DNA of 64,000 bases from Triglochin maritima (lineage: Eukaryota; Streptophyta; Magnoliopsida; Alismatales; Juncaginaceae). Of this stretch, positions 1 through 12,150 are shown piece after piece (within the stretch, counting starts at the first letter, position 1; every line of letters begins with the position of its first letter). A program made the position numbers and the translations under genes. The stretch covers positions 10,512,501 through 10,576,500 of the forward strand of contig OY821775.1 of NCBI GenBank assembly GCA_963682175.1, read 5' to 3'. The notes under the pieces are model-generated. The model was given only the letters and a program-made list of their open reading frames with translations, was not told the DNA's origin and did not search any database.

Positions 1-578
1 ATGGATGATGCTTCATATACCTTCTATATATGTCAAAGTGGAGTTGAGAAAGATAAGGACTGTAGAAACAACTTATGTCATAGCATAAAGCAAAAATGAA
101 ATGAAATTTTGATAGTTTTATCTTGTAGGGTTCAAGAGTAATTCGGGTTGGGTGAGAGCTTTATCTTGAGTTTAAGGGTGACCCTGGAATAAATCGAAAA
201 ATAAATAAATTGGAGAGGGGCAACTTGCCACTATCGCAAAGATCAAGGTGCTAATTGTCGAGTTCCACAGGATTGGGTGAAACCTACTCCAAGGCAAAAG
301 ATGGGGAGACAAACTGCAATTCACCCTAAATCTTAATGAAATTATCGGTGAGATTTATTGTGGTAAATGTTTTCAAGTTCACTATCTAATAAATGACTTG
401 TATGATTGACGTTCATAACGTCATTAGCGAAATTCCACGTCAAAATGTTCATTTTTTCTGCTTTAATAGACAAAAATAGAGCATAAATGAATATGACATG
501 GAAGAGGTTGAAAGTTGAGGGACAGGAGAATTGAAGCCAGCAACTATGCTACCGCAGATAAATTACAAAAACTAATAC
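1..578. other. Intron 4 region of the F-box gene
   Basis: This stretch follows the exon-4 donor at 578 and should be intron running to an exon outside the window. All three minus-strand frames have frequent stops, and I found no continuation of the F-box protein here. Confidence 0.5.
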
Positions 579-3500
579 CTGCCCATCTGGTTCTGAAATT
601 CTTTCTGTAACTTGAGTTCATTGATGCAGCACATTCTTGGTTGTGATAAATTACTGCACCTACCCCATCACAAGATGATCGATGCCGGTGCTCTATGTTT
701 TCGAAGTAAGCCTTGGAACTACCAAAATAAAGACCATATTGGATCTTCCATAGTGTTTCATCACTTGCAGCTGACTTCCATGTCCTACATGTAGGAAAAT
801 AAATTTACTAAAAGGAAAAGAAGGTTTATTTGTATAAAAGGGCAAACAATTCGAAACTGTATAATTAAAAAATTACCGGCACACAAAGGTCACAGCTGCT
901 AAAGATTGTACATCAAGAAATGTAAAGATATGAACAAGAACATCATGTGGCAATTGCATTGAACCTGGAAAAATATGATACAGAAATCTTAGATGGTTAA
1001 TATGCCCACAAAAAGTCAAAAACAGTAGAAACACAAACTGAACAGAATTATTTGCAGTCAAAAGGAGAAATCTAGCCACAATATACCCATGTAGATAATT
1101 TTGGGCAACACTATAGCTTGTCAAAGAAGGGTCATAGATTATCAGGTTTCCACTTTTGATATCTCATTTCGTGGAGTAAGTGCTAACTAAATAATTTTGA
1201 AGACCGACAGCTTCTCTTCAGCGTGAAAGCATGGATTATGAGTCAGAGGGGTCAGGGTTTCATTTTCGAAGTTGTGGGGTGGGATATTCATAGGAAGGGA
1301 AGGCATCAGAGTAAGATGATGGTAGCAATATAATTTTCCTTAAGAAATACAAACAATAGAAGTAATTGCAGAGAATAATGAAAACTATTTTAAAAAAATG
1401 CAATCACTTGCGAGTCAATAAAAAGTGCATAAAATGTTTATGAAACATCAAAGGAAGCAAAATATGGTTTGTCAGTTAGGAAAGGATTCCATGATTCAAA
1501 AATGACCTTCAAATTCTTGTTGAGCTTTCAGGCTCCTCTTGTGTAAAACTACCGCATGTTTGAACTCCGAAACAGCCAACACTTTTCGCTTCTTTGGTAG
1601 TGCTGCCTCTGCTGCTTGAACGAGGAGGTTAGCAGAGGATAAACTAGATACTGTCCCTATCCTGTATAAGTTCAATGACCATCAAGAGTTACTTCATTCA
1701 TGCAAACCAATTCCTTGCACAAGAACGAACAAGATATACAAACCCAATGAAGGAGTAGCATGAGAGGCAAAGTGAGAAATAGATCAAAATCAGTGGTTGT
1801 TTCAGTAGTTTTGCATGTGTGCTTTCTACTCTTGCAGAGAATCTAAGATCTATCACAATGTTTTAGCAGTAAGATATATCACAAATTTAAATGCTACATA
1901 TAGAACATCACACTGACAAAGTGGAATTAAGGCGGTGTGTAGTAGTTTTCGTTGTTATCACTCTTGAACCAAAATGAATCTTCATAACATTGAGCAACAC
2001 AAGAATTTAGAACGAAGATGAACAATGGAAAACTTACGCATTTAATTTTGGAGGTGGTCAGGTGAATGTCCGCAAAATATTCCTGCTCTGAGGCATGATC
2101 ATCCTAGATGAATCGTTGTGCTTGCAACCTTGTTCAGGTTTCTAAAACTGGTGTGGGCCTTATAAGTGCTTTTCTATCCAAAAATTAAGCCGCAAACAAT
2201 TGTTCTATGGATTTAACTATTAGACACTTCCCTCGTATAATTGCTACCAGGGTAAGCTAGAAGATAATGACACCAATAACAAAAGAAACTCCAACATACT
2301 TTAGATGCAAACATCTAAAATTAAACAGCTGCAAATCATGCATAGAACTCACCATCCAACCAACTATAACCTGATCTCTTGCCAAGTCCCTCAATTTTAG
2401 GGATGCTACAATGCCAATTCTGTCCTTTGATTTTTCTGCTAGAGGCCATGTTTCCTTAAGGATATTTAAGTCACCTGGCCTACTAGAATTTAATTCAGCC
2501 AAATGCCTCTCTGTGCTTTCTCTAACCATAAAATTATCATATACTTCACAAGAATTTAACAAAATTTCCCATAAAATGACGTTATTACAAGCATCTGGAA
2601 CTTGATCTTCTAAGAAGTTGTGTGCTTCTGAGAGAAACCCAGCTCGGCACAAAAGATCAATAATACAAACATAGTGCTCCAGATCCGGTTGTAAGCCATA
2701 TTATTGTTTCATAGATTGGAATATTTGTTTGCCCTCATTGAGATAACCTGCATGGCTGCAAGCAGTCAACACAGCTACAAAGGTAATATGGTTTGGCTTT
2801 GTTGTTTTCTTCATTTCATTAAAAAGTGACAGAGCTTCTTTCCCACCACCATTCCATGCATACCCTTTTATAATTGAGCTCCATGAGACATCTTTATCTT
2901 TAATTGCATTAAAGACCATATATGAGTCTTCTATCTTTCCACTTCTTGCATACATGTCAACTAGCACATTTGATATTGACATTTTCTGTCCAAAGCCCCT
3001 TCTTAAAATTTGAGCATGAAGCTCCATTCCTTTTCTGTGAGAAGGAGCCCATGAGTAAAGAGGAACCAGCATCAAAAAGGTAGAAATATCAGGACAGAGA
3101 GACATTCTTTGCATTAGTAACATGACTTCTGATGCCTCAGGGACTTGATTGAGTTCAGAACATGCTTTAATAGCAGCATTCCATGAAATTACATCTTTTC
3201 CAAGTAAATTGACTTCAGCTAATAGACCGAGAGAGAAGTCCAGTCGACCACACTTTGCGTACATGTATACAAGTGCAGTCCCCAAGTATGGATCAGATTC
3301 AAATTTGTTATCTCCACAAGTTAAGTATTTCTTTCTTATGAGTTCACCCAGTCTCCAGTCTCCCAAATCAGCACAAGCAAGAAGAACATTCAGTAAAATT
3401 GGTCTAGTAGACCTAAGTCCTACAAGTAAAACCATTCTAGGAAACAGTTTAATAGCAATATCTGGTTGTCCATATGACACATGGCCCCCAATTATTGTGC

Positions 3501-5344
3501 TCCACGAGACGACATCCTTCAATATCATTTCATGAAATAATTTGGATGCAAAACCTAGGAGGTTGCATTCAATGTACATGTTTAATAGAGAATTACAGAC
3601 GAAAATATTGTATCCAAACCCACTCCTAATCATGTGCCCATGGATAGTCTTCCCTTCCTTAATGCAACTCAAATACCCACAAACTGATAGCAAGCTCACA
3701 AATGTGGCCTCTGAAGGAGCAACTCCATCCTCTAATCCCATTCTCTTAAATGAAGAAATTGCGTCCAAAATAGCACCGCTTCGAGAATATCCAGTAATCA
3801 AAGCATTCCATGACACAACATCTCTACCATCAAGTTTGTCGAAGACACATTGTGCAGCTTGCAGATCTCCAACACTGCAATACATGTTGACTAATGCTGT
3901 GCCTACCAAGAGATCTGCTTCAAGCTTTCTATGTCTAACACTAGAAGCAATTTGACATCCTAATTCAAATTCAGAGATTCTGCTGCAAGCAGACAAAGCA
4001 AGGTGGAATGTCTGGTTGTCTGGCAGAATATCTCCAGATGAATTTCCAGTCATTTCATGGTAAATATCAAGTGCTACACTTGCCTGCCCATTTGCCAAAA
4101 CGCCACGTAACAGTGTGTTCCAAACAAGGGTCTTAGTGGGTCTTGGGGACAGACTGCGAAATACATGGAGGGCATCATTGGTGCAACGGAAGGAGAAGTA
4201 TTTTCTGATGAGGATATTACACAGGTACAAGTTATTACTAAAGCCAGAAGCGATAACTCGAGCATGCAGGCATAAAAGGTGTTTCAAAGAATGAGAATGA
4301 GTGAAGATAGTAATAGCAAGGGCCTCTTTGAGTTCTTGCCACCTTGTTTCATGTAGCTGAACATGGCCAAATATGTTTTTGCTGATAATTTGCCACAACT
4401 CAGGGCCATATCTGAAAACATGGGATAATCTGCAGATTTTAAAATCTTTATCATAGAAGGGGAGTTATTGTGGACGATATTTTCTTCTACAGCATATAAA
4501 GCCTGCATTAAAATAAAAATATAAAATCTAAGAGATTAATAATACATGTGTGATACCTCTAGTGGTAACTTACTATTACAAAGTTGAAATAGCATATAGA
4601 ACTAAAGCTGATCCAATATCAATAATATAGACACAAGCTGAAATGCTTCGCACCACCTGCGACTTCATAAACATAGAGATGCTGCCGACAATTGAATCTG
4701 TTGAGGGTTCTTCTCGCCTCCAACAGTACTAAAGGGCATACTTCAGATGTGCTGGTCTTATTTCTAAACCTTCTTTACGCACTAATAGTAGCGGTGATTC
4801 ACTAACAAGAAGCTTATCAATTTGCTTATATTATCCTTTCTGTTCCCTATTATATCTGCTTTGATTCTCTATTAATGATCAAATAAATCAAAGACATGCT
4901 TCACCAAGTTGACTCCTTTTAATACCAATTTCCGGAAAAGACGCACTGTTTCGTGATTCTTAATGAAAACACATCAAGCACATTTTTTTCTTCAAATTCC
5001 TCAGATATAATAAAACCAAAATCCAACCTTTACCTCCGAAAACAACTGATTTTGCAGATACATTCATACATACAGTTCCAAACAATAATCTTCCTTACAA
5101 AAACAATTTCCTTCACTGAAATCAAAACAAACCCTAAAAACAGAGGGCGAGGAGATTACTTAGGGAGGAGGCGGAAGGCGGCGATGGCGTCGTCAAAGAC
5201 GAGGCTCTGGAGGTTCTTGGGGAGGCGAGAGTAGGCGCCGCGGAGGACGAAAGCAAGCTCTTTGCAAGCCGGGGCGTAGTCGTACGGACGAATTAGAGCT
5301 TCCGCGATGCCCAATCTATTATACGTCTCCGTCTCCGATCCCAT
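579..5344 (-). CDS. F-box protein gene, At5g52880-like, partial at 3' end (4 exons visible)
   Basis: Exons on the minus strand are 5344-5160, 1661-1507, 964-877 and 784-579, and all junctions join in phase. Exon 1 reads MGSETETYNRLGIAEA and continues through ACKELAFVLRGAYSRLPKN; an upstream in-frame ATG at 5368 would add 8 residues, but the start at 5344 fits the family better. Exon 2 gives a basic, Ala-rich helix. Exons 3 and 4 encode the F-box: LPHDVLVHIFTFLDVQSL, then VCR/TWKSAASDETLWK. F-box proteins bind SKP1 and bring substrates to SCF ubiquitin ligases; the substrate here is unknown. About 211 residues are visible. Exon 4 ends at a GT donor, so the C-terminus lies left of the window. 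The N-terminal plus F-box layout matches my memory of Arabidopsis At5g52880. Intron 1 (5159-1662) contains a PPR pseudogene on the same strand. Confidence 0.87.
2257..4398 (-). pseudogene. PLS-class pentatricopeptide repeat (PPR) pseudogene nested in the F-box gene intron
   Basis: A nearly continuous minus-strand frame encodes tandem PPR motifs. Recognisable pieces include LHARVIASGF, DVVSWNALITGYSRSG, NVLVDMYARSGKIEDS and ITFVAVLTACSHAGYLNEG. PLS-class PPR proteins with E domains normally act in RNA editing or processing in mitochondria or chloroplasts. Three defects argue against function. A TAA at 2703-2701 falls exactly where the family has the residue before YGL in the last PPR; the same frame continues past it with PDLEHYVCIIDLLCRAGF. 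The E domain after it (about 2650-2260) is badly diverged. The N-terminal frame opens without an ATG: the first codons are TTG TGG, an in-frame stop lies just upstream, and the first in-frame Met is about 115 residues in. It is intron-less, like most PPR genes, and lies wholly in intron 1 of the F-box gene. Confidence 0.88.
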
Positions 5345-5368
5345 CGGAGGTGATGGACGAAATCTCAA

Positions 5369-5427
5369 GAGATTCCTCTCTCGATTGAAGTTCAGGTCTG
5401 TCGCAAACCGGAATCAGGAAGACGTAG
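5369..5427 (-). promoter_or_regulatory. Putative 5' UTR / core promoter side of the F-box gene
   Basis: This is the short stretch upstream of the F-box start codon, before an hAT-like terminus at 5428. No convincing TATA box is visible. If the mobile-element assignment is right, the element lies within about 85 bp of the start codon and the present promoter would include transposon sequence. Confidence 0.3.
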
Positions 5428-5545
5428 GGGTGAGCTTCGGAAGAGTCTGGACCGAACCGAACCGGACCAGATCGGACTGGACCGAAGATGGACCGAAATT
5501 TGGTTTAAGTTGGTCCGTCAGATCGTTTGTTCGTGGCGGGTTATC
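5428..5545. mobile_element. Truncated hAT-like terminus with degenerate GGACCGAACC words
   Basis: It begins TAGGGGTGAGCTTCGG and continues with repeats of ACCGAACCGGACC type. Start and interior match the bounded element at 51753-51996. No matching right end or 8-bp target duplication was found, so it looks truncated. The right limit is approximate. Confidence 0.5.
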
Positions 5546-6092
5546 GTTTATTATCCTCTCTAAGTAATTTGAAAAGTTGTGTGTGTTTTTTTATTTTTTA
5601 AAATAACCTCAACTCATTAGGGTGCATTCCACGTTGGGTTTCAGGCTAAGTTTTTTGCAAGAAGTCATGTCACATTAGTATCCGACTTTTGTAAACGACA
5701 GTTATCTTACTTCCCCTAAAAACTTCATCCAAAAGCTCCTCCCAGCTTGAAGAAACTGAACTTCTGGTCTTGTTCCAATTTATCCTTCCTCGAGTGGCAC
5801 AAGTTTCCAACTATAAATGACGAGGGAGCGGATAATGTCCTTATCCTCAAATCTCCTACATACTTTCCCTTTATCTCATGTCCTCCTTCATCGTCAAAAG
5901 CGTTATATTTTGTCAAGCAACTTGTTTGTGCTGTCTATCGACCAACAAGTTCCAGTCTCAAACATCACGCAATCAAGGGCGATAGTTTTTTAGTCGTGGA
6001 TCTTCGTATGTAATTTTGTTTGATTTGCCTCATCTTTTGCGATACCCAAAGGATTTGTGTTATTTCTACGCAGTGGAACGTTAAATATGGTT

Positions 6093-6330
6093 ACTTTTGT
6101 TGGCTTGATGAGATCCAAGAGGTCATCTTGAATGGACGCCTAGTCAACCTCGACGAGGGGATGCGTGGCGACCTTCCAGCGCAACTGGTGGAGCTTGCCC
6201 GAAGGGTGCAGGTGGTAGAGGGGGCTTTATTCCACCTTGGTCAGGAACAATAGAGGGACCGACTCCTCATCACGGTCACCATTGCCCTCCTTCTCGTGGC
6301 TTTCGTCCTGTTCATCGCCCTCATCCTTTG
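6093..6330 (+). pseudogene. Remnant of an unidentified ORF ending in a transmembrane helix
   Basis: One plus-strand frame gives an amphipathic, coiled-coil-like stretch (DLPAQLVELARRVQVVEG), a TAG at 6251-6253, then RDRLLITVTIALLLVAFVLF and a few more hydrophobic residues to a TGA. A helix plus C-terminal membrane anchor resembles the ends of some plant retroelement or putative transposon proteins, but I cannot assign a family. Base composition is more GC-rich than the surroundings. The rest of 5546-6660 holds nothing I recognise. Confidence 0.3.
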
Positions 6331-6660
6331 CTGAATCTCCTCGTTGGCAACAATTTTTTATTAGGGATTGCCCCTTAAGTACCATTGGTCATCGTTTTAT
6401 ACTTATGTTGTCAACCATTTTTGTTGCAAAATCTGTTTCACAATTTTGCATCCAAAATAGGCCTAAAATATATTGAAATTTGAAATATCCTCGATAAGTC
6501 GGATAAAGATACACCAAGGAACCTCCAAATAGACATGTTTATGCAAAATGTAAATAAAAGCATTGTGCTGGAAACATATGAGGTAGCCAACCAAAAGAAG
6601 TTGCGGACAAGAAAAACTAAAGGGCATAAAGGTTATAAACGAAGTATAGATTGTCATGCC

Positions 6661-7175
6661 TAGGGTTCTTAACGCTCGAATTCAAAGCAAGGCGAGTTAT
6701 AACCCATCCTAGAAAACTCACAACCCACCCTGCAACCCGCCTTCTTGGCCGATTGCAGACAGATTAACAGGATGAAGGGTCACATATTTAAAAATATATA
6801 AATGCTATTTTTATATAAAAAACAGAAAAAGTACCTAAATAACAATATATTTTAGGAAAATGCATGAGTTATAACTTCCAGATAATATCTGCTTAAGATT
6901 AAGTTGCAATTTGTTAGATTAAGAATTAATAATGAGTTAAACAATAAGTTTATGAGTGATAAGTTAGACTATATATTTACATGTGTACATAATATTGTTA
7001 ATATTTATTATTTTATTTTTAGTGGGTTGGTGGGTTCGGATTTTTGCTCGACCCACTAAGGAAACAGGTTAGTTGGTTTTATTTTCTAAATAGATCGAAA
7101 ATTGTGACCATAACCCGTATCCACAAAGTTGGATTTTATAGGTTGACGAGTTCACCCACCACATTTACAACTCTA
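6661..7175. mobile_element. Non-autonomous hAT-like element with 8-bp TSD
   Basis: It starts TAGGGTTCTTAACG and ends ACATTTACAACTCTA, giving short imperfect inverted ends. It is flanked by GTCATGCC (6653-6660) and GTCATGTC (7176-7183), an 8-bp target duplication with one mismatch, typical of hAT elements. The interior has degenerate words such as AACCCACC, AACCCGCC and GTGGGTTGGTGGGTT around an AT-rich core. No transposase ORF. Confidence 0.65.
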
Positions 7176-7195
7176 GTCATGTCACAGGGGAAAGG

Positions 7196-7614
7196 TGTTG
7201 AGTAGAGAAGAAGTAGAGAGGAAACAATAATGATACTTGTATTGCACAACTAAAGTTGTTACAACAACACAACTCACTACAAGACTTTTCTCATCACTAC
7301 AAGACTCTCACTCTACTACAAAGGACTACACTACTCACTCACACTACTACACAAGACTCACTTTTTGTGTGGTGGAGAACTTTTCACTTGGATGGATTGA
7401 AATGGGATATGACACCCCTATTTATAGGTGTGAATGGAAGCTTGTAAAAGAGTTGATGTTTCTTCACTTTGAAACTTCTAGGAAGCTTCATACTGATGGA
7501 TAAGGAAGAAACATCTAGAGTATAAATTCTTTAGAAATTGGGCTTAGTGGGTTGGACTTATAATTAGCTTAAGTAATAACTTATTGGGCTTGTATTGGTA
7601 TTGGATTTTTAACA
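7196..7614 (-). repeat. Copia 3' LTR
   Basis: It starts TGTTGAG and ends TTTTTAACA. On the minus strand it has a TATA-like CTATAAATAGGGG. It is six bases shorter than its partner because one TCAC-type repeat unit is missing. Confidence 0.95.
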
Positions 7615-10600
7615 CTCCCTCTCAACACCAACCCTTCTTCTTATCATCCCAAGTCGTTGACGAAGTTCTTCAAACTTTACTTGGTGTAGTCCTTTAGTGA
7701 AGATATCTGCCACTTGCTCATTCGTACTAATAGACTTCATAAGAAATTCGTCTTTCAGAACCTTCTCCCTTAGAAAATGGTGATGAACCTCCACATGTTT
7801 CGTCCTTGCATGAAAGACTGGATTTTCTGCTAGACATATGGCAGATTCATTATCACAATGCAGCAACACTGGATAATCTACTTGCTGATGAAGATCTTCT
7901 AGTAACTGCTTCAACCACATACTCTCTTGGGCGGCCATCGCTCCAGCTCTATACTCTGCTTCTGTGGTTGATAGTGAGACAGTTGATTGTCTCTTACTAC
8001 ACCAAGAGATTGGTGCAGAACCAAGACTGAATGCATATCCAGTAGTCGACCTTCGTGGTCTCCCGCATAGTCAGCATCGCAATACCCGACTAGCTTTTGA
8101 TCTTCTGTATTTGTATATAAAAGACCAAGATCAATAGTACATTTCACGTACCTAAGTATTCTTCTTACTGCTTCTAAGTGAGGATTCTTCAGTGTTTGCA
8201 TGTGTCGGCTTACAACTCCAACGACAAAAGAGATATCAAGTCGAGTCATGATTAGGTAGATCAAACTACCTACTAATTGTCGATACATTGTTGCATCCTC
8301 GAGATCATTGCCTTTGCATGCACACAACTTGGTCCTTTCCTCCATTGGGGTAGATATTGGCTTGCAGTCAAGCATACCAACTTTCTGCAAAAGATCTTTA
8401 GCATACTTTTCTTGGCAAAAGAATATACCTTGTTTTCTCCGATCAACTTCAAGCCCCAAGAAAATACTTAAGCTCTCCAAGTTCCTTCATTTGGAATCTA
8501 ACCGATAGATTTCTTTTGGTCCTTTGATTTTCCTCCTCATTATCTCCTGCGATGATCAAATCATCCACGTACACATGAACTGCAGATATTTGTCTTTCGA
8601 TATTCTTTACGAAAAGACTTGAGTCTACAGGAGCAATATTGTAGTCACACCCAAGTAAGAACTTTGTTATCTCCCTGTACCACGCCCGTGAGCTTGTTTC
8701 AGCCCGTATAGTGACTTTCTTTAACTTGCATACGTAGTTTGGATGATCAGTGATCTCAAATCCTTGTGGTTGTTCCATGTATATTGATCGATCCAACTCT
8801 CTATGAAGAAAAACATTCTTCACATCCATTTGCCACAACTTCCATGACTCAATTGCTGCTATAGCAATTAGGACTCTAACTGTAGTAATCTTGGCTACTG
8901 GGTTGAAGGTCTCATCATAATTCATACCATATTGTTGTGAAAATTCTCGAGCAACGAGACGAGCTTTGTACCTTTCTATGAATTCATCAGGGTGTGTCTT
9001 CAGCTTGTAGACCCACTTCCAAGATATATGTTTAATATCTGCAGGTCTTGAAACTAGCTCCCATGTCTCATTCTCTTTTAAAGCTTTGTATTCTTCTTGC
9101 ATGGCACTGATCCATTGTTTACTTCTCGATGCTTCTTCATATTTGACAGGCTCCTTGATCTCTTCTTCTCCTACTAGAGTTGCATTTGCGTACCTTGGAT
9201 TTGGCTTCTTCTGTCTGTTGGATCGTCGTATCTTGCTTCCTGATTCTTCTTCAACCTCCATCTGAGATGGCCGAGTCTCCTTTGAACTCTTCTCATATAC
9301 TCCAGTCTTCCAAGGATCTTTAGAGTATTTTGATGATTTTGATGAACATTCTTCGGATTCCTCTCCTTCATCGCTTGAATCTTTCTCACCAAGTTTTTCT
9401 TGTACCATGCTTTCAAACTCTCCAGAATCTGGAAGCACTATCTCATATGAGAACCACCAAGATGAAGCTTCATCGAAGATCACGTTCCTTGAAGTGTGAC
9501 ATCGATTGGTTGTGGGATCGCAGCACCTCCACCCTTTTCTCTCATTGTCGTACCCAACAAAGATGCACTGAATTGCTTTCTTATCAAACTTACTTCGTTG
9601 ATTGTCTGGTACCAATACATAACATACACAACCGAACACACGGATTTGACTTATAACGGGCTTTGTTTTCCACAGCTTCTCATACGGTGAGATGAACTCC
9701 AACATTGCTTGTGGTAGTCTGTTGATGATATGTGTCGTTGTTCTCATGCATTTTGCCCAAAATCTTGCAGGTATATTCTTTGTGTGCATCATGCTTCGAC
9801 AAGTATCTGCTAGATGTCGATTCTTCCTCTCGACCACACCATTCTGCTGAGGAGTGTTGGGACACGTTAATTGACGTCTGATATTGTGCTCCTTTAGGTA
9901 TGTCGCAAACTCCTTGGATGTGTATTCAGCTCCATTATCAGTGCGCAAGCACTGTATACGCTTTCCAAGTTCTCTTTAAACCTTCTCCAGAAACTCTTTG
10001 AATTTTAAAATGACTTCTGATTTTTCTTGAAGAAAGTCTACTTAGACATACCTTGAGTAATCATCGATAAACTTCACCATATACTTAGTCCTGATAATGG
10101 ATGAATGTTTTGCCAGTCCAAATATATCTGAGTGAATCAACTCCAATGACTCTCTTGCTTGAAAGTTTGATTCTTCACAAGGGAGTTGATGAGCCTTCCC
10201 ATATTGGAATCCGATGCATACTATATCTCCAGCAATCTCAAGTTGCGACAGACCCTTTATCATCGACTTCATCATCATTGTCTTTAGTTTGTAATAGCCC
10301 ACATGTCCAAGTCTAGCGTGCCACAGATCAGCAGTCTCGTTCTTTCTTGTTCTGTCCGCATATGCTGATTCTACAGACATCACATACACAGACTCCAACT
10401 TTTGTCCCTCCATGATTGGTGAACCAATTATCTTAAGAGTTTGGTACACCCTCACATCTTCTGGTCCGAAAAACAAAACATACTTCCCAGTTGATGTTAG
10501 TTGGGACACAGACATGAGATTCTTCTTCATACGTGGCACATGGTAGACATTCTGCAGTTGCATTTGATTTGGGCTAAATCGAGGCACCACCATTGTCTTC

Positions 10601-12150
10601 CCGATGTGGGTGATTGATAGTTTTAAGTTATCTGTTGTCACCACAACTTTACCTCATTTATACTCAGACAATTTTTGTAACTGTTGGCTTTTTGGCCTTA
10701 ATCCATATTTTGATGATATAATTCAACCTAATCTTAATTAGGACATGTGGATTAGCACATGTAGTATAATGGTATATATGTTGTATTTTGCTAACATCTA
10801 CAGGTGATCAAGACTCAAGAAAGAAGAAAAATCAAGTCAAGACATGTAATCAAGCTGGATTGAAGACGTGTATTTTACTTTTCTTTGAGTCTTAGGAACA
10901 TATGTGAATTGAGCATAACTTAAGCTAATATTCATGCATTCACACACTAGGGTCCTCAGAGAAGTCACACACAAAATTTCAGGTCAATCGGACTTCGATA
11001 GGTCATCCAAAACATAGTCGGAAAATCACTAAAACTAAACCTTAAATCCTGTCCGAATACGTTCGACCGATTGGACCTTTTGTTCGACCGGTTTCAGTAG
11101 ATTTAGAGTTTTTACATGACCATTTTTGTTCAACCGATTTACCTCATAGTTCAACCGCTTTCAGTAGTGTTTTGCCCAGACTAAAACGGTCGACCGGTTT
11201 TGCCATTTTGTTCGACCGTTCCGGGTTTTCATGTGACCGTTTTATTTTGTCGTATTCATACAACGGTCATATACGCATAACACTATTCCCAACCGTTCGA
11301 CCGAACCATCCATTTGTTCAACCGATCCATTAGTTTTTGCAAGGTTCTGTTCGACCGGTTCCACTTTAGGTCGACCGGTTGGAGACAATTTTTGCTGAAT
11401 TTGAATTCTGTTTTGTGTATCTTACACAAAACCCAACCAAATCTATCCCAAACGGCTAGAAATCTCTAGGAGCTTATAAATAGAGGTTCACACTTAGTTT
11501 TCCATAGAATTTCACAACTCCAAAGTGTCAAACCTATAGTGAGATTTTCCACAACCTCAAAGCTCCAAATTAGTGATTCCAAAGCCTAATTTCCACATCA
11601 TTCATCACTCAATCATCTAGCAATTGTTGTGCTCAATTAGAGAGTGAATCCCACTCAGTTACTTGTGTTGTGAAGTGAGCAAGGGTCTTGGTGAAAGCCC
11701 AAGACACGAGTATAGACTTCGGTGAGAGCCCGAAGTGATCCTCTCGGATTGTGAGAGGTGGTGCCAAGCTCGACGAGGGTTGTTCGCAAGCTTGAAGAAG
11801 TGTAAAAGGCGTTGCTCCCGGCCCGGAACGGGGAAGCATAGTGAAGACGTAGGCGGAGCTCGTGGAGTCGAGCGGAGCTTGCAAGAGAGGACTAGGACCC
11901 GGGTGGGGTGCCGAACCTCTATAAAAACCGACGCGTCTTTTGTGGTTTGCATTATCTTTCTTTCTCTACTTGTTTGTTTATTCCGTTGCGCATTTGATTG
12001 CTTAATCAAGTAGAGAATTAGGGATTAGCTTAAAAGTGATTAGTGGACCCATAGACCCACACGATCCAACAGTAACTTCTTCTTATCTCCTGTCATATGG
12101 TTGGCACAACCGGAGTCCACGATCCAATCATTATCATAGTCAATTTAAAC
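7609..12150 (-). pseudogene. Copia pol (protease, integrase, RT, RNase H), broken
   Basis: Protease signature [16 protein letters not shown] lies just right of the solo LTR; the frame resumes left of it at 10676. Then come the GAG-pre-integrase motif ([10 protein letters not shown]), integrase ([16 protein letters not shown], then [10 protein letters not shown] and ERKNRHLAD), reverse transcriptase ([30 protein letters not shown]) and RNase H ([33 protein letters not shown]). Breaks include TAA codons near 10042 and 9988, local frame changes in the RT region near 8700, and frameshifts near 8460 and 7930. The protease is split by 1.4 kb of foreign LTR. Confidence 0.92.
10682..12071 (+). mobile_element. 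Solo LTR (1390 bp) nested in the Copia protease region
   Basis: It begins TGTTGGC, ends GATCCAACA and is flanked by a perfect 5-bp duplication GTAAC (10677-10681 and 12072-12076). The plus-strand TATA box TATAAATA is at 11475-11482, followed by an R/U5-like region. No internal region is present, so it arose by LTR-LTR recombination after insertion. Its U3 (about 11050-11390) carries many copies of a GTTCGACCG / CGACCGGTT word. The parent family is not identifiable, as LTRs do not code for protein. Confidence 0.92.
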
